Of a stretch of 64,000 nucleotides of DNA, positions 46,689 through 58,545 are shown one piece after another. The notes under the pieces were generated by a model. The model was given only the letters and a program-made list of their open reading frames with translations, did no database searches and was not told where the DNA came from. The number at the start of each line of letters is the position of its first letter. Positions within the stretch are counted from its first letter, which is position 1. Source of the stretch: Anagrus nilaparvatae (taxonomy: Eukaryota > Arthropoda > Insecta > Hymenoptera > Mymaridae); assembly GCA_022575985.1 (NCBI GenBank), contig JAKSXM010000269.1, positions 2,666,001 to 2,730,000 of the forward strand, given 5' to 3'. Position numbers and translations under genes: made by a program.

Positions 46689-48445
46689 CGGCGTCGGAAT
46701 TTGAAGTAGGCGATTTCGACATGATAGTCAAAGCCATCGACGATGTTGAATCGAAAGGAGGAAAGTTGGAGATTCCTTGTCAAATCCAGCACAAGACGGC
46801 TGGGGATACAGATGAAGAGATGCTAAATGCAAAGAAAGACGAGGATGCGATAAGAATAGAAAAGATAGAAAATGTCGATGAGCTTATTGCAGATGCGTCA
46901 TCTCAAACTGAGATAATGAACAAGACCCCACCAGCCGGTAAAAATAAACCTATTATTAAAAGTGTTGAACATGGTGGTTTCTTGCTGCAGAAGAACCATG
47001 ATGTATTAAAAATTAATAAAACTAATAGAAATCTTTCTATTTCAGATGAGAATTCAAAAGCTAAAGATGAGAAAAAGAAAAGATTGGGTGCGTTAATAGA
47101 TAGAAAAATTAAAAAGATGATGGACGAGAAAATTAAGAAACTAACTGATGAGATAAAAGAAGAGTACAAAAATGATTTTAAAAACTGGAGAGAACTATAG
47201 CAAGTTGATCTACAGAATTTAAATGATTACGTAGATGATGTGGTACTTCAAGTTGATGAGAAGATTGATAATCTTAAAGAAGAGAAAGATGAGCTCAAAA
47301 ATCTAAAGGCTGAGGTCATAACCTTGAAGCGAAAAATCGAAGTCTTAGAAAGACGTGACGCTAGGCGAGATGAGGTAAGACTTACAGATAATTTAAATGT
47401 GTTTAATTCAACGATGATACCTGAAACGACGCGTACCCCTAATCTAAATGATATTAAATCATTAATTGCTGATGAGGTTAAAAAGTTAAATCAAAGTAAT
47501 ATTTCATTTAGAAACGAGTCAAATAACGGTGAGTCTATTGTTAAAGATTTAAAAGACGCGATTAAGACCGGATTGTCACCTAGGGACTCAGGTGCACGAC
47601 GTGATTATAAACTAACAACTAAATGGCGATTTGAACATTTTATGGATTATTTCGGTTCAGAGCTTAGAACTAAAGGATTGTTATATGTGATAGATCCTAA
47701 AGTAGAAGCAAATAAAGATCTTGATGAGAAAACGAAAGAAGATCATAGATATACAGTTCGGGATATCTTAATTAATCGTATAGATAAGATCTATCACAAT
47801 AAAATACTTGATTTAAAAGATCCGGGAAAAATTTAAGAAAAGATTAAAGAATTAAAAAGATGTGAAAACAATATGACTTCCGTAGACTTAAGAAAACAAC
47901 TGTATAATATACAGTATTGCCCCAATAAAGAAAAGGCTACGGAGTTCTGGGATCGATTCGATGAGATTGTAAGAAATTATAATAATATCCCAGGAGCTAC
48001 GCCCTTATCGGATCAAGACGCGTTTTATCAAGCCATCGAGAAAAATTTACCTCAGGTACATCAGTTGGATTATTTAAACACAAGTCTAACTGGTAATAGA
48101 TTGTCATATGATGACCTAAAACGTTATCTTATACAGATTGATGCGCAAAGAAGAGTTGATAGGTCAAATAGGGCAACATCTGGGCAATCTAGTCAAGCCT
48201 TAGCGGCGCGACCAGTGGACAACAACGAGATGCGATGCTATAACTGTGATGCTTATGGTCACATAGGAAAGCAGTGTAATCGTACAGATGGGAAAAAGCT
48301 GTGTTACGGATGTGATCAGTTTACCAATCATAAAAGCTATAACTGCCCCAAACGACGAGAAGAGAATAACAGAAGGCAGGAAAATTTTAATAGACGAGGT
48401 AATAACAATAATAATAACAATAATGGTGGTGGTCGGGGTTTTTAA
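46689..48445 (+). pseudogene. gag: Copia Gag (exon 3), with nonsense codons
   Basis: Acceptor CTAACTAG at 46688; in phase with exon 2. The frame has a TAG at 47198-47200, a TAA at 47834-47836 and ends in TAA at 48443-48445. The first part is acidic and lysine-rich with likely coiled coils (KIKKLTDEIKEEYK, NLKEEKDELKNLKAE). 47870-48160 is the UBN2-like copia capsid (LRKQLYNIQYCPNKEKATEFWD). 48230-48360 holds two zinc knuckles (CYNCDAYGHIGKQC, CYGCDQFTNHKSYNC). Beyond 48445 the sense continues in another frame as an RGG-rich tail (GNFRGRGRGGYK). Gag is longer than usual for copia because of the N-terminal extension. Confidence 0.8.
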
Positions 48446-48489
48446 AAGAAAGAGTGGCGATTAAAATAACTAATCAAATAACAAACGGC

Positions 48490-51400
48490 CCAAGTTTAGT
48501 AATCAAAGAGGTCAGGGAAATTTTAGAGGACGAGGTAGAGGAGGTTATAAACCAAAAGGTACAAACCAAGAAAATAAGAGTCCAGAAAGACCAGGTAATT
48601 CAAATCTTTTGCATGCTTTAAATGTAGATATAATTAAATATAATGACGTACACAATCCTGACGAGCCATCTTCTGACAAAGAAATGGAATGCGAAACGGA
48701 CTTAGATATAAATATTTGGAAAAATTATAATCAATTTATTAAACAAAACAAAGCGATGCTATAGCAGGTGAGATTAGGTCATGCATCAATTGATTATTTA
48801 AAGAGACTTTAAAAGCTCTTGCCTGAAAACACAGAGTTAAATAACGTGAAATTTGACAAGTCAATTCTAGATTGCGAGGTGTGTTTGATAGCAAAGATGA
48901 GGAAATTACCTTTTAATTCAATAAGACTTAAAGCAAGTGAACCCTTGCAAATTATTCATTCAGATATTATGGGTCCTATAACTCCTAAAGCATATCCTAA
49001 GAGGTATCGCTTTATTTCAGTCTTTATTGATGACTACTCAAAGGTGGCTATGGCGTATGCTATGAAAACTAAAGATGAGACTGGAAAATGTCTTAAATCA
49101 TTTATTAAGAGTGCTAGAAACATGCTAGGACGAGACGCGAAAGTATGTTACCTTAGATCTGATCAAGGTACCGAATTCACTGGCGGTGAGACTAAAAATT
49201 ATTTAGATCAGCTGGGTGCAGAATTGCAACTTGCTTGTCCTGATACTCCTCAGCACAATGGTTCGGCCGAGAGATTTAATCAAACAATTCAGAAAAAGGT
49301 GCGTTCTTATATGGATGATGCGAAACTTCCTGAGAATATGTGGGATTTGGCTTTAGGCACAGCTGTGTTCGCTTACAATCGAACTCCCCATAAATCTCTT
49401 GATATGAATATACCTTTGCGTGTATACAATAATAAGTTTAAAATAAACTTAAGTCAAATCAAACGATTTGGTTGCTTAGCTTATATGATAATTCAGAGAA
49501 GAAACGGCCCTAAATTTAGAAAAGTAGCGATGAGAACAATTTTGGTTGGTTATAAATCCACCGATTACATTTTACTTAAGCCTGAAGAGGGAAAATTCTA
49601 TGAAAGCCGAGATGTGAGATTTAATGAGAAATTGGTTTTTGGAGATAAATATAGGAAAAATGATGTTGTTAATTGGGAAACTGCATTTGATGAGACTGAC
49701 AAAGAAAAATGGTTCGTAGAATTTGATAAAGAATCTAAAGATACTAATGATGAGGTGCAAAGAACGGAGGGAGTAGTGAAGAGAAAAAGTGGTAGACCAA
49801 AGAAAACAGTAGTACTAAAAGATGTGAATGAATCAGATGATGAGACTGAAATTATAGAAGATGAGTCCTACCATGCGTTGCTTACTAGAATCAATAAAGA
49901 TCCAGTTTCTTATAGGGAAGCTATGCGATCGACTGAGAAAAGAAAATGGAAATTGGCCATTCTAGACGAGTTAGAATCTATGAATAAAAATGATGTGTGG
50001 AAAATCGTTGAACGACCAAGGTCAGACAAAAATGGTCGTAGACCAAATATTATAGATTCTAGATGGGTATAAAAGAAAAAGACAGAGATAGGCGGCAATG
50101 TTAAACATAAGGCGAGGTTAGTTATTCGAGGGTTCAAAGATAAGAATGAATATGATTTACGTGAAACATATGCCCCTGTTTCTAGACTCGCACTAATACG
50201 TTCAGTGCTGGCTATTATAAACAAATATGATCTTGATGTGTGTCAAATGGACGTGAAAACAGCATTTCTCAATGGAGAAATCGATAATGAAGTTTTCATG
50301 GAAATTCCTGAGGGAATAGATGTGTCAGACGAGTTTAGAGCAAATAATGTCTGTAAGATTCAGAAGGCATTATATGGGTTGAAAATAAGTCCTAAGAAGT
50401 GGAATGAACGCTTTTCTGAAGCAGCTTCAAAAATCGGACTTTCAGCTCACGAATGAACCATGCTTGTTCACTTGGCGAGAAGGTAACAAATTCGTCATAC
50501 TCATTTTATATGTTGACGATATGCTCATAGCTATCAACGACGCGAATAAATTAGAACAAATAAAGATGAGCTTGAAAAAGGAATTTGAAATGACCGATCT
50601 GGGAGAACCGAAAAGTTTTCTTGGTATAAATATCAAACGTAATAGAAAAGATAAAATAATTAATTTGACTCAGGAAGATTACATAAATAAAATGCTTAAG
50701 CGATTTGGGTTTAGTGAAACTCGTTCACAAAGAACTCCAATGGTCTTTCGACAAACTGCAAATCGAAAAAGACGAGATCGAGGAGAGAATGATGATGATG
50801 AAACACTTGCAAAAACAGCCACGGAAGAAAACTTTCAATATAGGGAAGCCGTAGGCTCGCTATCATATTTAGCTAACGTGACGAGGCTTGACATAATGTA
50901 CGCTGTGAATGTGTTGAGTAGACACCAAATAAACCCTACTCAAGATGATTATGATATGGTCATAAGAGTATTTCGAAATCTCAAAGGCACTGCAACTGTA
51001 GGTTTGAGATACGCTGGAAAAGAAAATGACATACAAGCATTTTCAGATGCAAGTCACGCCGACTGTAAAGGCTCATTAACAACATGTGGATATGTTATTA
51101 AATTATCTGGAGACCCGGTTGCTTGGAAAACTAGAAAACAAACATATGTTTCTTTGTCTACTTGTGAAGCTGAGTATGTTACGATGAGTATTACATGTCA
51201 AGACTTCATTTCGTTGTATAACTCGTTGAAATTGATCTTAAACGATCTAGTACTCCCAATGACTCTTTGGTGCGATAATAGTGCTGCTATAGACTGCACT
51301 GAGATGAGTGATAATAATAAATTGCGACATATGATAGAAGTGAAGGCAGATTATGTCAAAGATTGTGTTAATACAGGTTTAGTTGAAATACAATGGGTTC

Positions 51401-51495
51401 CTTCAAAAGAACAGCTTGCGGATATATTTACTAAGCCATTACTATTTAAATTACATAATAAATTGACTAATATGATTCTAAACTTGGAAAATTAG
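48490..51495 (+). pseudogene. pol: Copia Pol: integrase, RT, RNase H; protease missing
   Basis: After the RGG tail and an acidic stretch, a TAG (48763) directly precedes RLGHASIDYLKRL, the integrase zinc-binding start; a TAA follows at 48809. No D(S/T)G protease is found in between, so that region is deleted. The integrase core (48940-49380) has HSDIMG, SDQGTEF and [11 protein letters not shown], supplying the D,D,E. RT starts near 49930, has a TAA at 50070, TAFLNGE, and the YVDDML active site near 50510; a frameshift lies near 50410. RNase H (51040-51480) shows SDASHADC, STCEAEYV, WCDNSAAI and LADIFTKPL. Enough defects exist that this copy cannot move itself. Confidence 0.9.
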
Positions 51496-51580
51496 ATGTG
51501 GATGAGAATATATTTATAATTTGGAATTTTGTTTGATTGTTTGTTTCAGGTGCCAAGTGAGAAGTTCAGGATACGCTGGA

Positions 51581-51597
51581 GACCGGGAGGGAGTATT
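51581..51597 (+). promoter_or_regulatory. Copia polypurine tract
   Basis: GACCGGGAGGGAGTATT lies directly before the 3' LTR. Confidence 0.7.
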
Positions 51598-51899
51598 AGT
51601 TAGAGTGATCGTTCTCCGCTCTCCTTCTCTCTCTCTCTTTCTGCTGGGCATTGGGCGCGACTGCAGGTCCCCGCCTCTATGCGACACCAGTCAGTCTGTC
51701 CTAGGCAGTTATATAATACGTATCACGTGTATTTTGTCGTGTCTTAAATTAATTACCTTTTGTAATAATTAATGTATAGATGTGTTAATATTGATGAGTA
51801 CTAGATGAGTGTTTAATAAACTTTATCATTTAATTAATAAATAAGTGTTTTATACTTTATTAATAAAACCACACTCTGCTAACCTTTTATATCCTATCA
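51598..51899 (+). mobile_element. Copia 3' LTR
   Basis: Matches the 5' LTR throughout. The first two bases read AG and not TG. Followed by the TSD ATATG. Confidence 0.92.
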
Positions 51900-51904
51900 A
51901 TATG

Positions 51905-52448
51905 ATTAACCATATTTATTTAGAGTAATCTATTAAACCATAATTAAAATAAAAATACATAAGTCTATAAAAACATCGTTTTATATAATTACTTTTTTTT
52001 TACTTTATGTATAATTATTTCTGTATAAAAAATAATAATATGATTATAACAAAAAGAGAAGAATAATCAATAAATTAAAATAAATATAATTTGTTTATAA
52101 TTCAAATAAAAATAGTAAATTTCATAGAATTAAAATAAATATCATTATATTTCATTTAAATCAAAACTGTGTGATTTTTATTTCAAATATCCCCTCCAGC
52201 AAGTCATATCCTTAATACTATTAAAAAACTAATTTATCAACAAATATTTATAAGTGTAAGTACACCCCATTGGGGAATGCTTCATCTGGTGCCCAAAAAC
52301 CCGGATGACTTATTGAGGGGTTTTGAAACGTATTCAAAGAACTAAAATTTATTTTTCTCACACATACGGGAGTAAAGGCTTAAATTTTTTTTTTTAGCAA
52401 ATAAATTACTAGTAAAAAGTAGAATTTTTTTTAAAATAAAAATTAATC
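51905..52448. other. Intergenic, no gene seen
   Basis: AT-rich. 52190-52330 (CCCCTCCAGCAAG...ACTTATTGAGGGG) has loosely inverted ends. Nothing else recognised. Confidence 0.4.
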
Positions 52449-52754
52449 ATGATGAATGATACGGCCCCGAATTTCCGCGAAGTCAGTTTCTCTGCACAAC
52501 AAGAAGCCTAAAATATTGTTGATGAAATAACAAACGCGAAAGCTTCATTTATTGAGCTTAACAAAGCTCATAATAATAAATATCCAAATATGACTTATGT
52601 CGACGATACCGACCCCACTTATATCAATGAAAAATTAGTTTTAAAATGGAGACAACAGGTTGTTGACACGTTTGATCAAATTTTAATTTATATAAATAAA
52701 CTCAATGAACGTATGGCCCAGTTACTCACTGATAATGATGTTGATATGCTTTAG
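52449..52754 (+). pseudogene. Unrecognised 101-codon frame with one stop
   Basis: ATG at 52449 or 52452 gives MNDTAPNFREVSFSAQQEA, then TAA at 52509-52511, then 80 open codons rich in N, K and D (MTYVDDTDPTYINEKLVLKW..., ending NDVDML). Apart from the one stop the composition looks protein-like. No family recognised. The TAA may be a nonsense mutation or the frame may be chance. Confidence 0.35.
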
Positions 52755-53031
52755 CAATGAAAAAATGAGACAAGACGCTTCCACAAGCTTTCACCATTTT
52801 ACAAGTTCAAGAATCATTTTTATTAGTCTAAGTATCAGTCCTCGAAAATAAAAATTTTTTTTTCCTTATTTGCTATGTTGTGATAACTTTTTAAAAACAT
52901 TAAAGGTAAACAAAGTTTCAAAAATTATGTAATATTTCTTAATTTATTTTTTTGTTTTTTTCTTGCTGCTAATATTTAGTTTAGATGCAGCAGTTTTTCT
53001 TTTAGTGGATTTATTTTGCTTAGAACTATAT

Positions 53032-53204
53032 TTATTTATTGGTTTTGATTTCAAAATCATCAGTTAAATCAAGAAAATTGTCATCGTTCTCTTCATCTTC
53101 ACAACTGCTATCACTATCACTTTTTTCAGCATCACAGTCATTAATACTTTTGTTATGATCTCTAAAGTTTTTAATTTTTTCTCCAGCATCTTCTTCAAAT
53201 AGAT
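53032..53204 (-). CDS. MULE-like gene, last exon
   Basis: Minus strand; acceptor TTAAATTGTAG just above 53204; stop TAA at 53034-53032. It encodes DLFEEDAGEKIKNF and a serine/aspartate/glutamate-rich acidic tail. Just past the stop another frame reads a lysine-rich stretch (KSTKRKTAASK...KKKTKK), so a small indel may have shortened the protein. Phase matches the previous exon. Confidence 0.55.
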
Positions 53205-53426
53205 CTACAATTTAATAAAAAATAATTAATTTTTAACACTATAAGTATTTATTATATTTATATTATTATATACTGACGAAAATATATACATAATATTATA
53301 ATAATTATATTAATTTAAGTTGAATAACAATTAAAAATGTAAAAAATATTTTTAACACTACATTACGAAATAATTGTAAATAAATTATCTGTCTATTACT
53401 AATAACTAGGATAATTATTTTCATAC

Positions 53427-53660
53427 CGTTTTTAATAATTTTATAGACGGAATCATCTTTGTACTGGGATAAATAAGTTAAAAATTTTTCAGCACTCCAT
53501 GCTTCTTCTCCTTTAACTTCTTTATCTACTTGCAACCAACAATACCATATAGTATCATTTCTATTGATGGTTTTTGTTTTTGGTTTTTCTGCTATTTGAA
53601 TGTTATTTTCTCCTCTAAGCAGATCTTGTAATGCTTTATCTTTTAATCTAAATAATTCAT
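53427..53660 (-). CDS. MULE-like gene, internal exon
   Basis: Acceptor TTGCATTATAG above 53660, donor G|GTATGA below 53427, 234 bases, phase 1 at both ends, no stop. It encodes ELFRLKDKALQDLLRGENN and WYCWLQVDKEVKGEEAWSAE. Confidence 0.6.
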
Positions 53661-53733
53661 CTATAATGCAAAAAAAAATTAAAATAAAAAAATTTTACAT
53701 AACCATAACCAATATTCGTAAAATATTTTATAA

Positions 53734-55018
53734 ATAATTCTTAGTACATTTAACATAAAGAGTACCTCGAAGTCTGCGATCTTAGAAAAACCGATTGAAC
53801 CGGGTTCTGTATCTACAAAAATATTATACCATGCCAATTTTTAACCAAGGTTCTAGGTTCAATGGTTTTGAAATTGCAGCTATTTTTTGATTTCTTTTTT
53901 TTTTTCAAATTTGCAGCAAACAGTGGAAATAATTTTTCGATTTTATTTTTTCGCTGCTCTACGTACAGCTAAAAAAAACTGTCAACTATAGGGGGTATAT
54001 AAAATTTTATGCTGAATCCGAATCTGACATCAATTTTTCTGAAAAAATCTAATGAAAGACGGAAAATTTTATAAACTGTAAGGAACTTTCAAATATGAAT
54101 TTCTCAAAAAGCGGTATTTTTTTTCTTCTAATTTACTTTAAAATTTATATTTTCCTCTTTAACTTTTTGCAGGTAACTATTTTTTGGGGGGGGGGGGGGT
54201 ATTGGCCTTTAAATTACTTAGAAACTCAAAAAAATAATTTTCATAACCGTCCATTTTCCAAAATCTTCCATTTTTCGGGTTTTTCTGCAATGTATTAAAA
54301 ATTCTGACTCGATTTTTGGATTCCTCGGAAATTTTACTATAGACCCTCTTTTTCGAGAGAAACTATTAACGTTACTGTAATACTGTATAAAAAAATAAGA
54401 AACAATATGCATAAAAATAAAAAAAATAAAATTAAAAAAATTTTTTTTTTAATTTTTGTCAATTTTATTAAAAATTACTGTTTTTTATTTATACAACATT
54501 ATAGAAATTCGTCACATTCGAGTTCGAATTTTGATTAGATTACAGGAAACCCCGGAAAATGGTTATTAAAATTAGATTTTTGGCTGATATCTTACAAAAA
54601 CCATTAACCAACAAAAACTACATGGAAAACATAAATGTTAAGACTAATAAGATAAAAAAAAATCCTGCTATTTGAGAAATTCATATTTGAAATTTACTTT
54701 TTCTTTTTTAAAATTTCCGATTTCCCTTAAGGTTTTTCAGAAAAATTGATGGCAGATTCGGATTCAACGTTCAAAGTTTCAAAAGTTCAAAAGTTTTTTT
54801 TTTAAATTATTTTTTTGCTGCATGTAGAGCGGTGAAAAATTAACATCGAAAATTTTTATCCGATTTTTGGAGCAAATTTGAATTAAAAAAAAATCGAAAA
54901 ACAGCTGCCGTGTTGAAACAATTGAACCTAGAATCTTAAAAATTTACGGGGTATCATATTGGTTTTTCTAAGATCGCAGACTTCAATGTACCTTTTATGT
55001 CAAATATACTAAGAATTA
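53734..55018. mobile_element. Foldback element FB6 in the gene's intron
   Basis: Arms about 53734-53990 and 54760-55018 (TAATTCTTAGTACATTTAACA / ...ATACTAAGAATTA, GTCTGCGATCTTAG / CTAAGATCGCAGAC). The interior has a G tract (54184-54199) and no gene. It sits wholly between the exons at 55057 and 53660. Confidence 0.8.
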
Positions 55019-55056
55019 CTATCTCTAGAACTATTAAATAATATAAATTTATTTAC

Positions 55057-55230
55057 TTAAAAAATGTTTTAAGCTGGGCTTTGTTTTTAAAATATCATTC
55101 AACATCCTATGATATGATTCTAAAAAATTATTGGTACGGTCGATGACCCTGAATACACTAAATTTTTCAGGTTTCACTTTGACCATCCATTCTTTGATGA
55201 AATAATTGTAAAATTTTATCCACTTTTTAT
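55057..55230 (-). CDS. MULE-like gene, upstream exon (truncated)
   Basis: Minus strand; the frame reads KKWIKFYNYFIKEWMVK, then FSVFRVIDRTNNFLESYHR and PSLKHFL, ending at donor A|GTAAAT (55057). The RTNN.LESYHR motif followed by a helical segment is typical of the C-terminal part of MULE-type transposases and genes derived from them. It joins the 53660 exon in phase 1. At 55230 the exon is cut by the CCCTGGTGCAAA repeat, and no upstream exon is seen, so the catalytic domain is absent here. Confidence 0.6.
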
Positions 55231-55880
55231 CCCTGGTGCAAAAGTTAACGTTAAATTTAACGTTAAAATTTAACGTTAAATTTTAACGTTAATTTTAACG
55301 TTAATTTAAGGTAACTTTAACGTTAATTTAAGGTAGATTTAACGTTAATTTAATGTTAAATTTAACGTTAAATTTAACGTTAAATTTAACGTTAAAATTA
55401 TCGCAGAAAATTAAAGAAAAAAAATCTTCATAATTTTGCTAATCCAATTGTACTTATTATGGAAATTACCCTGATGCTTCTAAAATTTAACATCATTGCT
55501 ATTTTTTCACAACTAATTTTTTTAATCAAATTAATGTTCCTTCTAACATTAAATTTAACATTAAATTTATTATTAAATTTAATGCTAAAATTTAACATTA
55601 AATTTAACGTTAAAATTCAACATTAAATTTAACATTAAATTTAACGTTAAAATTCAACATTAAATTTAACATTAAATTTAACGTTAAAATTCAACATTAA
55701 ATTTAACGTTAAAATTCAACATTAAATTTAACATTAAAATTCAACACTAAATTTAACGTTAAAATTCAACATTAAATTTAACGTTAAAATTCAACACTAA
55801 ATTTAACGATAAAATTTAATGTTAAATTAAAAACGTTCAAATCCGATATTAAATTTAACGTTACTTTTAACGTAAAAAAA
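55231..55880. repeat. TTAACGTTAAATTT array
   Basis: Starts with CCCTGGTGCAAAAGTTAACG, the end of the 35048-35432 MITE family, then runs for ~650 bp of (A)TTTAACGTTAAA/TTCAACATTAAA units. The matching other end is not found. Confidence 0.8.
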
Positions 55881-57340
55881 GCATACAACATAACAACCAA
55901 AGTTTTAGAAACGTTTTTGAAATAAGCCTTTAAAATGTTTCAAATGTCCGTAGAAAAACGTTTCCAAACGTTTTATTAATATTTCAGGATGTTTCATCGG
56001 CTCCGACTTTTTTCCCTTAAAAATTGCTTTTTGGCGTATTTACGGACATTTGGTGAAAAAAAATAAAAAAAATTTAGCATTTTCTTCATTTTTTTATTTA
56101 ATTAACAGATCAATGAAATACACACAAACACAAAAAAATTGACAATTTATTCAAACTTTGTTTCGATCAATAAACTACAGCTGGTTTAGTAACATCATTA
56201 GAAATTTCTGTAAATAAAAGAAAATATAAATTTTTTAACTATTACTCTCTATAAAAGTTTAAATCTGCATAAATTGCATTACCTCTTTATTTTTTCAATT
56301 ATATTGTATGATCGTTTTAATTTTTTGAAAATGTAGTCTGAACCTCAAAAGTCAGCTATTATTAACTGCAGATGTGAAATTTTCAATTTAACAGTTTCGA
56401 TCAGAACTCCATCTTTTCCAAAAAAAGTTTTATACCAGATCTCCAATCAGACTCTCAAAAATATTCATTTTTTCTTTAGAAAGTAAATTTCCAACCTCTG
56501 AAGATCAAAAAAAGTAAAAATATAGTTTTTTACACTGTCAGATTGCTGCGCTTAAATTTTTCTTAAAAATTAAGCAAATTCTTAAAAATGGGTAATTTAA
56601 GGGACAGGAAATGTTTTTTTGAAAATCAAATTTTTTGTGTGCGCATAAATCACATCATATACACTGTGAAAATTCTTGTCCGGGTAATTAATATCTGGGT
56701 AGTAAATTTATGCTACCGAGATAAAAAGATTACTACCTATATAGTAATTACCAGATTTTACACTATATGTATCAAGAGTATCAAGTATGGGTAAAAAATT
56801 TTTTTTTTTCTTCGAAATCTCTTTCTTAAATTGACATGCAAGTTCGGGCGATAACTATTTCACCGATTTACTTCAAGTTTGATGAGTAGTTAAAAAAATA
56901 TATTAACATGGAACATGTTTATAGGGAAGGAGTACTTGAGACCTTGAAAATTAAGGGGGGGGGGGTTGTAAATTTGTCCTACTTAAGGGGGGTGGTCAAA
57001 TTTGTCCTATTTAAGGGGGGGGGGGGGTCAAATGAGACTTGGAATAATTAAGAGACTTTGAAAAATCTAGACTTCAGGACTTAGGATAATACACGTTTAT
57101 GGACTTAGAATAATATCGATTTAGGGACTTGGAATAATTCAGGTTTAGAGAATCAAAATAGTTTAGGTTTAGAATCTTAACAGCTAGTCAGGTGATAATT
57201 ATAAATTATAAAATTAGAAAATTGTATTGTAATGTCTGTAAGATTTGTATTATACTTAGTCCTCAGCTGTAAGTAAACATGTTCCATGCATTTAGGTTGT
57301 GTTTACACAAACCAGTTATAAGTTTTTTTGATGGGCTGAC
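55881..57340. repeat. FB3-related fragment
   Basis: 55900-56250 resembles 25770-26100 of FB3. 56900-57330 has the FB3 spacer features: AACATGGAACATGTTTATAGG, G tracts (56957-56968, 57018-57027), repeats of GGACTTAGAATAAT, and CATGTTCCATG. Diverged; no coding content. Confidence 0.55.
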
Positions 57341-58099
57341 TTCGAATTTTTTTTTTTAAAGTTCTCGAAAAGTTTTTACAGCCTAGGGCCGAACTTAGCT
57401 AAATTAATACCTGAATCAAAAATAAACTGTAATTCCCTCAAGGACGCACTGGCCAATGAATTTCCGAATAATGGTATATTTGCATTTCTACGAGAAAATA
57501 CGTTTTATGAGCACCAAAAATGAAAAAAAAAAAATTGAGTAGGCCGCGACTACCACCATGATTTTCTGGTAGTTTTTACCCTATAAACTGCAAAAAACGT
57601 GAAAACGGAATCGGCAATAGATGCCAAAAAGATTTTTCCACTCATATGTCAAAAACCGTGTTTTTCGTATCTGAGCTACCCCAAATTTTCAAAATAACTT
57701 TTTAGGTAAATAAAATTTAAAAATCTAGATAAAAAAATCTGATTGCTAGGAAGGAACCTTTCCAGAAGAAAAAAAAAATTTCTTTTTACGATGAAACTTA
57801 GCCAAGTTATCGTCAATTTAAGATTTTCTACAATCAGATTAAAAAAAATTATTATTTTACGATGAAAATCAAGCTAGTTATGCATATTTTATGTTCAGAA
57901 ACAGACTTAATTCAATAGGATTTCTATCATTTTTAAGACAAATTTCAGCAATAATATGCATAATATTTGCTTGTTTTTCATCGTAAAATAACAAATTTTT
58001 TTTTTAAATCCTATTATTTTTCCCTGAGTATTCATTTCTTTAACGTTAATTAATCGTCACAAAATTTTGACGGTATACGGCCGGCCATTTTTAGTTGAA
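57341..58099. other. Intergenic, small inverted repeat
   Basis: 57838-57900 and 57950-58010 are loosely inverted around TTTACGATGAAAA / TTTTCATCGTAAA. No gene. Confidence 0.4.
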
Positions 58100-58545
58100 A
58101 TTAAAATAAAAAAAAAATTGCGACAACGTCGCAGAATGTTTGTAGGGCGCGTTTCTTATATATGTTACGCCCGAAACGAGGTAACAGCCGGTTCCGCGGA
58201 ATCGGACAGTAAACCGGCCGGTTGCACGGAATGGGGCATCAAACCGGCCGGTTCCGCGGAACGGGGCATCAAATTAAATAAATTAATACAGAAAAAAAAT
58301 TAAGAAAAAAAATTTTTGTTTAATTTCTTTTACATTTAAAATACATTTTTAAATGATACTGATTAATTATAAGATAAAAAATTTGTTTGACTTAGCAAAT
58401 TTTATTCATAATTTCATTAAACCGGCTGATGACTGCCCCGTTCCGCGGAACCGGCCGTTACCTCGTTTCGGGCGTAACATATACATGATTATTATTATAA
58501 TATCATGCGTGTATTTTAAACAGCGACGTTGTCGCCTTAAAATTT
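58100..58545. repeat. GC-rich foldback with CCGGCCGGTTCCGCGGAA repeats
   Basis: Arms about 58110-58210 and 58440-58540 (GCGACAACGTCGC / GCGACGTTGTCGC, GTTACGCCCGAAACGAGGTAAC and its complement). The left arm holds three tandem ~28-bp units (ACCGGCCGGTTCCGCGGAA). Base composition is far from the AT-rich surroundings. Confidence 0.75.

Larger units (their letters stand above)
43095..51899 (+). mobile_element. Ty1/copia retrotransposon, 8.8 kb, TSD ATATG
   Basis: 302-bp LTRs (43095-43396, 51598-51899) differ at only about half a dozen positions. The 5-bp duplication ATATG is at 43090-43094 and 51900-51904. Order: LTR, PBS, long leader with two introns, gag, zinc knuckles, integrase, RT, RNase H, PPT, LTR; integrase before RT defines copia. 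The coding part has six in-frame stops, one frameshift and no protease, so this copy is not autonomous. A MITE sits in the second intron. Confidence 0.92.
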
